64,000 nt of DNA from Streptococcus australis (lineage in GTDB: Bacteria; Bacillota; Bacilli; Lactobacillales; Streptococcaceae), in assembly GCF_003943615.1 (NCBI RefSeq), contig NZ_RJPZ01000003.1, positions 38,135 through 102,134 on the forward strand, in the 5' to 3' direction. The translations under genes were made by a program, and so were the position numbers. This document shows, in pieces, positions 58,045-64,000 of the stretch. Below the pieces are notes generated by a model, which worked only from the letters and a program-made list of their open reading frames with translations, had not been told where the DNA came from and searched no databases. Positions within the stretch are counted from its first letter, which is position 1; each line of letters starts with the position of its first letter.

Positions 58045-58182
58045 CTACATTCTCCTGTGTTTTTTTTTATTTTTGGTGATGATACACTTGGTGACAGCTA
58101 TCATCTGTGTGTACTTTTGCAACATTTGTCAGCACGTCCCTGTACACTCTTGAGAGACCAAAAGTAAAAAGTACCGTCTATT

Positions 58183-58212
58183 ATTGTAACATAGCGGTAC
58201 TTTCACTGTCAA
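58183..58212 (-). promoter_or_regulatory. rpsL (str operon) promoter and structured leader
   Basis: Minus-strand TTGACA (58207-58212), an 18-bp spacer, TACAAT (58183-58188). The ~130-nt leader down to 58045 has a GATGATA/TATCATC hairpin that could be a feedback site for a str-operon ribosomal protein. Confidence 0.7.
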
Positions 58213-58262
58213 GATTTTTTTCTCTTTTTTGCACGATTGCTTCTTCTTAAAACCGTGCTAAA

Positions 58263-58799
58263 TTATTGTTCATATTGTTGCGTTACAGCTGGAATTGTAG
58301 CATTCGAAACTTGAGGAACTTCATTGGACTGATATTGAGGAACTTCTGCCGGAACCACTTGTTGAGGTTGCCCTGTTTGACTAGCTTGATTCGTATCAGT
58401 TGATTGAGTATTCTGGTTGGTTTGCATTCCATAGTAGTCTACAATGTACTGAATTCGAGCTTGGAAGGCCTGTTTCTTTGTTTCGTCCTTCACTTTTTCC
58501 ACGGCTTCTCGGGCAGCTGTTAAGGTTTCTTGGGTTGCAGTCGTTTCAAAATGAGCGACTGCCTTTTCTGCATCTTCAGCGATTTTCGCTTCCTCTTCTT
58601 CTTTTGCTTTTTTAGGGTCTTTCTTTTTAATAGGAAGAGAACCTGTCTTTTTGGCTTCTTGTTTCACCACTGTAACTTGGTCTGCAGAATTTTTTCGAAC
58701 CGTATAAAGCCCACCGACAAGAACTCCTGTCAAGATGAATATCGTTGCCAATCGAAGCCATAGGGGGCTACGATCAAAACGGTCTAAAATTGTTTTCAT
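58263..58799 (-). CDS. Single-pass membrane protein with disordered Gln-rich tail, unknown function
   Basis: 178 residues. One membrane helix (residues ~16-34, WLRLATIFILTGVLVGGLY) after a short basic N-terminus, then a Lys/Glu-rich helical part with DPKKAKEEEEAKIAEDAEKA and a C-terminal tail rich in Gln, Asn and Ser. Topology fits N-in, C-out with the tail crossing the wall. No family recognised. It starts 22 bp after purR, so it may share its transcript; no clear terminator before rpsL. Confidence 0.75.
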   Translation of the reverse strand: MKTILDRFDRSPLWLRLATIFILTGVLVGGLYTVRKNSADQVTVVKQEAKKTGSLPIKKKDPKKAKEEEEAKIAEDAEKAVAHFETTATQETLTAAREAVEKVKDETKKQAFQARIQYIVDYYGMQTNQNTQSTDTNQASQTGQPQQVVPAEVPQYQSNEVPQVSNATIPAVTQQYEQ

Positions 58800-58821
58800 T
58801 TTCCTATCTCCCTCTCCAGAC

Positions 58822-59646
58822 TTAATCCTTATCGAAAATATTTCCGATTTCTACATCAATTTTATTTTCTGCTACATCAATGTTGGTTACACGTAGAAGT
58901 GACTTGTGATCAAATAAATCTTTACTTCTAGCCGAAGCATTGTCCGCAAAAATAGCGACTCCTGCTAACTCTGATTCAAACTCAGCTAAGAGGCTAACCA
59001 TCCCACTGATAGTCCCCCCCCCTTTAAGGAAGTCATCGACAATCAAGACACGGCTGCCCGCTTTCAAACTGCGTTTGGACAAAAACATTTTCTCAATCCG
59101 ATCGCCACTGGAACCTGATACATAGTTCACACTGACCGTTGATCCTTCTGTAATTTTTAGATCTCGTCGCACAATGACAAAGGGAACATTTAAGACATTG
59201 GCTACCGCGTTTGCTAATGGAACTCCCTTGGTTGCCACCGTCATAACAGCATCGATTTTTTGATCTCGAAAAGCCTTGGCAATAATGCGCCCAATATTAT
59301 TTAGGATTTTTGGATTGCTCAACAGGTCTGAAAGGTAGATATAACCACCTGGTAAAATCCGATTGCTTTCTGACAATTGATTGCACAAGTTTTGGACAAT
59401 TTCTCTTGAATCTGCATCCGAAATCGATGGTGTAAAGATGACCCCTCCACCTGCCCCAGTGAGAGTTTCAATGTGTCCAATTTCCATTTCTTCAAAGGCC
59501 CGTTTAATAATAACAATGTCCTCAGAAATAGAGGATTTGGCAGATTCATATTTCTCCGCAAATATATTTAAACTTGTCAATTCGTAGGGATGATTAATCA
59601 AGTAGTTCGAGATCACAACCATCCGCTCACTTCTTCTTAGCTTCAT
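58822..59646 (-). CDS. purR: Pur operon transcriptional regulator PurR
   Basis: 274 residues. N-terminal winged helix (MKLRRSERMVVISNYLINHP) and a C-terminal phosphoribosyltransferase domain whose PRPP-loop is VLIVDDFLKGGGTISGM. In streptococci it is an activator-type PurR of de novo purine genes that senses PRPP. A pair of PurBox-like motifs lies upstream, so it may regulate itself. The ATG has GGAGAG at a good distance. Confidence 0.95.
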   Translation of the reverse strand: MKLRRSERMVVISNYLINHPYELTSLNIFAEKYESAKSSISEDIVIIKRAFEEMEIGHIETLTGAGGGVIFTPSISDADSREIVQNLCNQLSESNRILPGGYIYLSDLLSNPKILNNIGRIIAKAFRDQKIDAVMTVATKGVPLANAVANVLNVPFVIVRRDLKITEGSTVSVNYVSGSSGDRIEKMFLSKRSLKAGSRVLIVDDFLKGGGTISGMVSLLAEFESELAGVAIFADNASARSKDLFDHKSLLRVTNIDVAENKIDVEIGNIFDKD

Positions 59647-59692
59647 TATCTCTCCACATAGTTTTTTTATTGTATTATACCATATTATACCA

Positions 59693-59729
59693 AAAAACGA
59701 ACATTGTTAGTCTTACAACATTCGTTTCT
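59693..59729. promoter_or_regulatory. Inverted PurBox-like pair upstream of purR
   Basis: AAAAACGAACATT (59693-59705) and, on the other strand, AGAAACGAATGTT (59717-59729). They resemble the AWWWCCGAACWWT PurBox with one or more mismatches. Two TATAAT sequences (59674-59679, 59684-59689, minus strand) lie just downstream toward purR. Confidence 0.5.
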
Positions 59730-59776
59730 CGTTTTTTTACTAACAAACTAAGAGAAGGCTTTTTTGCTCTAGTTTA

Positions 59777-60727
59777 TTAGGAATCTTTTAAATTTGGCTT
59801 ATAGAAGGAGCGGTTATCCAAGGCAAAAATCTTATTGGTCATTTCACCAGGACCCACTAAAGCCAAGGCTGAAGTCATCATCATCATTTCGGCATCTAGA
59901 TTATCAATCATATGAATGATCTCTGCTTCCATAATTTTCGGACGAACTGGACTACCATACTCTAATAGACCATGGTGACTTAAAATGACATGTCGTAACA
60001 CAATCACATCTTCTTTTTGATCATCAATCTTCAGCTCTTGTAAGACCTTGGTAATTTCTTCATCAATCAGAGCAATGTGTCCGATGAGATTTCCCCTGAC
60101 CGTATATTCCGTATTTTCAGGACCTGAAAGCTCCAGTACCTTGGCAAGATCATGGAGCATGATCCCTGCATAGAGGAGACTTTGATTTAATTGAGGATAA
60201 ACCTGAGAAATGCTCTCGGCCAATCGAACCATGGTTGCTGTATGATAGGCCAAGCCAGTCTCAAAAGCATGGTGGTTGGTTTTGGCCGCAGGATAAGAGT
60301 AAAACTCCTTGTCGTACTTGTTGTAGAGCGCCCTCACCACACGTTGCCAAACTGGATTTTCTATTTTGAAAATCATCCCCGACAGGTAATCTTTCAAATC
60401 AACTGGATTCACCGGAGGTTTTTCTTTAAAGTCTGCTGGATTAGACGGTTCCCCGCTTTGAGGCAAACGCAAGGTCAATTGATTGACCTGGGGCGTATTG
60501 TTGTAGACCTCCCGGCGTCCGCTCATATGAACTACGCGACCAGCTTGGAACTGCTCCACATTATGCGGCTGAGCATCCCACAATTTTCCTTCAATCGTGC
60601 CTGTCTCATCTTGGAAGACAAAGGCAAGATAATTCTTTCCAGCCCGTGTCTGACGAACATCTGCTGACTTAATGAGGTAGAAGCCTTCAAACAATTCGTC
60701 TTTTTTCATTTGATTAATTTTGACCAT
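59777..60727 (-). CDS. 3'-5' exoribonuclease YhaM / CBF1-like
   Basis: 316 residues. N-terminal OB-fold (LIKSADVRQTRAGKNYLAFVFQDETG) and a C-terminal HD domain (HHAFETGLAYHTATMV, GIMLHDLAKVLEL). YhaM trims RNA 3' ends in streptococci. The ATG at 60727 is preferred to 60739 or 60730, as GGAG is then 6 bp away. Overlaps rmuC by 14 bp. Confidence 0.93.
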   Translation of the reverse strand: MVKINQMKKDELFEGFYLIKSADVRQTRAGKNYLAFVFQDETGTIEGKLWDAQPHNVEQFQAGRVVHMSGRREVYNNTPQVNQLTLRLPQSGEPSNPADFKEKPPVNPVDLKDYLSGMIFKIENPVWQRVVRALYNKYDKEFYSYPAAKTNHHAFETGLAYHTATMVRLAESISQVYPQLNQSLLYAGIMLHDLAKVLELSGPENTEYTVRGNLIGHIALIDEEITKVLQELKIDDQKEDVIVLRHVILSHHGLLEYGSPVRPKIMEAEIIHMIDNLDAEMMMMTSALALVGPGEMTNKIFALDNRSFYKPNLKDS

Positions 60728-61970
60728 CATCTTCTCCATCTTCTAAATTCAATAGGCTTGCCATATCTAGATTTTCTGACGTTTCTATACTTCGAAGAGT
60801 ACGCTCGATAGCATTTGTTCTTCGGTTTAAGAGCTCATCGATGTTTCCAGAAGCATGTTTCAACTGCCGTTGGGTCTTTTCTAAAACGCCTCCAAATTTT
60901 TGGAACTCTGTCTTGACTGAAGCAAGGACCTTGCTAATATCATCTGCACTTCGTTGAATATTCAGAGTCTTAAATCCGACCGATAGGGAATTTAACAAGG
61001 CTGAAAGAGTACTTGGCCCCGCGACGACGATCTGTTCCTCTCTTCGGAGGCGATCAAAGAAGGCTGGGTCGCGGACCACTTCTGAATAGAGGCCTTCCGT
61101 CGGTAAAAAGAGAATCCCAAAATTAGTAGTGGCAGGCGGATATAGGTATTTTTGATGAATGTCCTTGGCAAATTGTTTAATACTAGTCTGAAGGAGCTTG
61201 CGACACCGTTCAATCTCCTCTTTCTCTCCACTTTCATAGGCTTCTTCCAGTCGGTAATAACCCTCCAGAGGAAACTTAGAGTCGATTGGCAGATAGACGT
61301 ATTCCCCTCTTACCTGACCAGGCATCTTGATTGCATACTCGACGCGTTCGCTGGAATGAGGAACTGTTACAAACTCTCTCTCGTATTGAGCGGGAGTTAG
61401 GATATCTTCAATGATCTGGCCCAGTTGAAGTTCTCCCATAATCCCACGGGTTTTGGTATTAGAGAGGACCTTATTGAGACTCCCCACATCTCTAGCGACC
61501 GTCTGCATTTCCCCAAGGCCTTTATTAACCGACTCCAATTGTTTGGAGACAGTCTCAAAAGAGGTTTGGAGACGACTATGCAAGGTTTTTTCCAACTTTT
61601 CTTCGACCGTTTGACGCATCTGCTCCAACCGCAAATCATTGGAGGCTTGAATCTGTTGCATCCGTTCGTCCGTTTTGTCTCGGTTTTTAGTAAAATTCTC
61701 AGCAAGTTCTGCTCGTAAAGCAGTCGTTTGCTGATGCATTTCTGTCCGTAATTCCATTAGACGGTCACTGATCGCCATCTCTATCTGCTGACCAGTGATT
61801 TGCTGAGCTTGTCGCTCTCTCTCAAATCGGTAATCCAGCTGATCCGAAAGATGATCTTCTTGGTCTTCTAGTAAGTCACGGATCCGTTTGTTATCAGCTG
61901 TCCGTTGTTGGTACAGCAAGAAGAGCAAGACAAGATTTCCCACTCCTAATACAAAAAGGATTAATTCCAT
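60714..61970 (-). CDS. rmuC: DNA recombination protein RmuC
   Basis: 418 residues. One N-terminal membrane helix (MELILFVLGVGNLVLLFLLYQQ), a long coiled coil to about residue 170 (RFERERQAQQITGQQIEMAI...), then the RmuC nuclease-like domain (GIMGELQLGQIIEDIL, LPIDSKFPLEGYYRLEEA). Thought to limit recombination between inverted repeats. It starts 1 bp after the thiN stop and overlaps yhaM by 14 bp, so the operon is tightly coupled. Confidence 0.93.
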   Translation of the reverse strand: MELILFVLGVGNLVLLFLLYQQRTADNKRIRDLLEDQEDHLSDQLDYRFERERQAQQITGQQIEMAISDRLMELRTEMHQQTTALRAELAENFTKNRDKTDERMQQIQASNDLRLEQMRQTVEEKLEKTLHSRLQTSFETVSKQLESVNKGLGEMQTVARDVGSLNKVLSNTKTRGIMGELQLGQIIEDILTPAQYEREFVTVPHSSERVEYAIKMPGQVRGEYVYLPIDSKFPLEGYYRLEEAYESGEKEEIERCRKLLQTSIKQFAKDIHQKYLYPPATTNFGILFLPTEGLYSEVVRDPAFFDRLRREEQIVVAGPSTLSALLNSLSVGFKTLNIQRSADDISKVLASVKTEFQKFGGVLEKTQRQLKHASGNIDELLNRRTNAIERTLRSIETSENLDMASLLNLEDGEDDGQN

Positions 61971-61971
61971 C

Positions 61972-62637
61972 TTATTTCCCATCCTTGCTATAAATGATAA
62001 CAGCATAGCCTCGATCAACGCTTAAGGTTATCGGCTGATTGCTAAATTCGTTGGAACCATAAATAGCCTTTTTAAAATAATTGATCGGATTTAAGGGATA
62101 CTTGGCTCCTTCAATCTGGATGGAAGCTCCCTCAACCGGCATAAAAGCAACATACGTATAGCCTGCTATGGGCTGAATAGTGTGGCGACCTGCTGGACGA
62201 TAGCAGAGATAATTTTGTCGGTCCATCAAGCAAAGTTGCGTCATAAAGGGACCAATCTCTGGATCAGTGGGCAAAAAAACGCTGGCCAAGTGGTGATCCA
62301 GGCGACCACCAAAGGCTCCAAAGATTAAAATTTCCGCTTGAGGCCAACGTTCTAGTACTTCCTTAATCGCCAATTCCAGGTCAGTATCATTTTTTTCTGC
62401 TGCCGAAGTCCGTAATTTGTGAGCCGTAGATTGAATCCTCTGAAATTCTTCTGGCTCAACAGAGTCAAAATCTCCAACTGCTAAAGAAAGTTCCAATCCT
62501 TGCTCTAATAGGAAAAGGCAGCCTGCATCCACCCCGACATAAACATCCAAGTCTAGCGGAATGGTTTCCACTCGGCCACCAGCTACAATCGCAACCTTAG
62601 TCTTGGATGGCTGCTCGAAGGGTTTGAACTCGTTCAT
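61972..62637 (-). CDS. thiN: Thiamine pyrophosphokinase
   Basis: 221 residues. VGVDAGCLFLLEQGLELSLAVGDFDSV and NDTDLELAIKEVL, then IFGAFGGRLDHHLASV are the TPK metal and thiamine motifs. Converts thiamine to ThDP with ATP. The ATG at 62637 overlaps rpe by 41 bp and is supported by GGAG at 6 bp; the N-terminus is about ten residues longer than in close relatives. Confidence 0.93.
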   Translation of the reverse strand: MNEFKPFEQPSKTKVAIVAGGRVETIPLDLDVYVGVDAGCLFLLEQGLELSLAVGDFDSVEPEEFQRIQSTAHKLRTSAAEKNDTDLELAIKEVLERWPQAEILIFGAFGGRLDHHLASVFLPTDPEIGPFMTQLCLMDRQNYLCYRPAGRHTIQPIAGYTYVAFMPVEGASIQIEGAKYPLNPINYFKKAIYGSNEFSNQPITLSVDRGYAVIIYSKDGK

Positions 62638-63256
62638 TCACATCTCCATTAAACACATAGGAACCTGCTACAAAGACGTTTGCCCCTGCTTCTTTCGCGG
62701 CGTGAATCGTCTTATCATCAATTCCCCCATCGACTTCAATATCGAAATCCAAGCCTTTTTCTTCACGCAATTGAACCAATTGACGAATCTTATCCATGGT
62801 TTCTGGCAGGAAGGCTTGCCCACCAAATCCTGGGTTGACAGTCATGACAAGTACTTGGTCTACCAAGTTTAAGATATGTTGGATACTTTCAACAGGGGTT
62901 CCTGGATTGATGACCACACTTGGTTTCACCCCTGCCAAACGAATTTTTTGAAGGGCGCCATGGATGTGTGGAGTCGCTTCGACGTGAATGCTGATGATAT
63001 CTGCCCCAGCACGCGCAAACTCTTCGATATGTTTCTCAGGATTGGTCACCATCAAGTGGCAGTCAAAAACTAGCTTGCTGTGAGGACGCATACTAGCAAC
63101 TACACCAGCACCAAAGCTGATATTAGGCACAAAGTGACCGTCCATTACATCGATGTGAGCGTACTCCGCACCAGACGCTTCCAATTTCTTCAATTCACTT
63201 TCAAAATTTGCATAATCTGCACTTAAAATAGAAGGGGATAATTTGTTTGTTTTCAT
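62597..63256 (-). CDS. rpe: Ribulose-phosphate 3-epimerase
   Basis: 219 residues, TIM barrel. SPSILSADYANFESELKKLE (strand 1), HIDVMDGHFVPNISFG (metal and catalytic Asp), MTVNPGFGGQAFLP and VDGGIDDKTI (second catalytic Asp) are all present. Interconverts Ru5P and Xu5P in the pentose phosphate pathway. Directly downstream of rsgA (15 bp) and overlapped by thiN. Confidence 0.97.
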   Translation of the reverse strand: MKTNKLSPSILSADYANFESELKKLEASGAEYAHIDVMDGHFVPNISFGAGVVASMRPHSKLVFDCHLMVTNPEKHIEEFARAGADIISIHVEATPHIHGALQKIRLAGVKPSVVINPGTPVESIQHILNLVDQVLVMTVNPGFGGQAFLPETMDKIRQLVQLREEKGLDFDIEVDGGIDDKTIHAAKEAGANVFVAGSYVFNGDVNERVQTLRAAIQD

Positions 63257-63271
63257 ATTATTCAGGTCTCC

Positions 63272-64000
63272 TTATTTGGGTAATTTTTTCGATACTTTTT
63301 TATAGGTTTCTCGTCTATTTTCGATCTCACTCAAGAACTGTAAGTAATTCTCAAAGCGGAAGGAAGCAATGATCCCTTCCTCGACAGCAGGCTTGACGGC
63401 ACAAGATGGTTCATGTGTGTGGGTACAAGTACGGAACTTGCAATCCTGGCTTACCTTGGCGATGTCTGGAAAAGCATGATTAAGATCTTCTGCATTGTCG
63501 ACTTCATAATCTAAAGAGGAGAAGCCAGGGGTATCCGCAATCTTGCCACCATTGAGATCATAAAAGCTGACGGCTCGCGTCGTATGGCGGCCTCGTCCGA
63601 GGCTGTCGGAGATCTCTCCTGTCTCTAGTTCCAACTCCGGGGCCAAGGTATTCAAGAGGGTTGATTTCCCCACTCCTGTTTGGCCCATAAAGACCGTCAC
63701 CTGATCCTTCAAGAGAGGCAAGAGCTCTTCCTTGTCAGTGACAAAGTCATACCCCATTTGGCGATAGACTTCTTGGAAAGGAAGCATGACAGCCGGATCT
63801 TCTAGTAGGTCCATTTTTGAAATATAGACAATCGGATGGATCACTTTTTGCTCCAAGAGGACCAAAAAACGATCCAATAAATTAACATTAAAATCGGGCT
63901 CTTTGGCAGACATGATGACGACAGCCTGATCAATATTAACAATCGGTGGACGGACTAAGCTATTCTTTCGCGGGAATATTTTTAAAATATAGCCTTCCGA
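63272..64000 (-). CDS. rsgA: Ribosome biogenesis GTPase RsgA, N-terminus outside window
   Basis: About 242 C-terminal residues are present; the frame is open to the window edge and the OB-fold N-terminus lies beyond. Circularly permuted GTPase: G4 (ISKMD) precedes G1 ([12 protein letters not shown]) and G3 (DTPGF). The C-terminal zinc-binding cluster is [14 protein letters not shown]. Late 30S assembly factor. First of the operon rsgA-rpe-thiN-rmuC-yhaM in the window. Confidence 0.96.
   Translation of the reverse strand, partial: SEGYILKIFPRKNSLVRPPIVNIDQAVVIMSAKEPDFNVNLLDRFLVLLEQKVIHPIVYISKMDLLEDPAVMLPFQEVYRQMGYDFVTDKEELLPLLKDQVTVFMGQTGVGKSTLLNTLAPELELETGEISDSLGRGRHTTRAVSFYDLNGGKIADTPGFSSLDYEVDNAEDLNHAFPDIAKVSQDCKFRTCTHTHEPSCAVKPAVEEGIIASFRFENYLQFLSEIENRRETYKKVSKKLPK

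Overview
The window is chromosomal DNA from a low-GC Firmicute and almost certainly a Streptococcus of the mitis/sanguinis group. Signs of this are the gene neighbourhoods (mutS2-cvpA-zapA next to rnhC-lepB-recD2; pepX-rocS; glnR-glnA beside pgk; rpsL-rpsG-fusA-gap; rsgA-rpe-thiN-rmuC-yhaM-purR), the mevalonate route to isoprenoids, pyruvate formate-lyase, CppA, and a BOX element whose core resembles the pneumococcal boxA sequence. The exact species cannot be fixed from the sequence alone. No rRNA, tRNA, prophage or intact insertion sequence was seen. Most of the window is core genome, and the accessory signals are concentrated in intergenic DNA.

Layout. 1-2.5 kb: the tail of an ABC-2 permease, a DUF4649-trxA operon, and a cadmium-resistance gene (cadD) with an unusual 5' region holding three ACTTTAC half-sites and a possible cysteine-containing leader peptide, followed by a repeat-rich 600-bp gap. 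2.5-13.9 kb: rpsO, an RsuA-type pseudouridine synthase, def, an MscS channel, a frameshifted sstT, a C69 dipeptidase, mutS2-cvpA-zapA, glutathione peroxidase, rnhC, lepB. 14-21.8 kb: recD2, dinB, pflB, a two-gene ThrE exporter, a small membrane protein. 22-28.3 kb: the mevalonate pathway as two convergent operons, mvaS-mvaA (+) and mvaK1-mvaD-mvaK2-fni (-). 28.4-37.2 kb: a serine hydrolase, cppA, a HdeD-like/papain-like fusion, pepX, rocS, a DEDDh exonuclease, a YbaB protein, mntH. 37.4-44.6 kb: an orphan receiver-like protein with a direct-repeat promoter, a flavoprotein, DUF1697, NUDIX, a TipA-like MerR regulator, an NSS transporter, a lipoprotein, azlCD. 44.7-52.9 kb: tsaB-rimI-tsaD, rpoY-rnjA, glnR-glnA, a FUSC protein, pgk. 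53-64 kb: a degenerate region with a promoter-driven mini-ORF, gap, fusA, rpsG, rpsL, a single-pass membrane protein, purR and the yhaM-rmuC-thiN-rpe-rsgA operon; rsgA is cut by the window end.

How the genes work together. mvaS and mvaA make mevalonate, which MvaK1, MvaK2 and MvaD convert to IPP, and Fni isomerises IPP to DMAPP. GlnR and GlnA form the nitrogen control unit, with a perfect GlnR box upstream. RpsL, RpsG and EF-G form the str operon, punctuated by an internal terminator. TsaB and TsaD contribute to tRNA t6A synthesis. RpoY sits 3 bp from RNase J1.

Points most worth following up: the orphan pseudo-receiver behind a 21-bp-spaced direct repeat typical of ComE/AgrA-class regulators; the cadD leader peptide; a structured intergenic repeat with two covarying copies after rpsO and rpsG; the HdeD-papain-like fusion; the sstT frameshift; and the mini-ORF at 53.1 kb.
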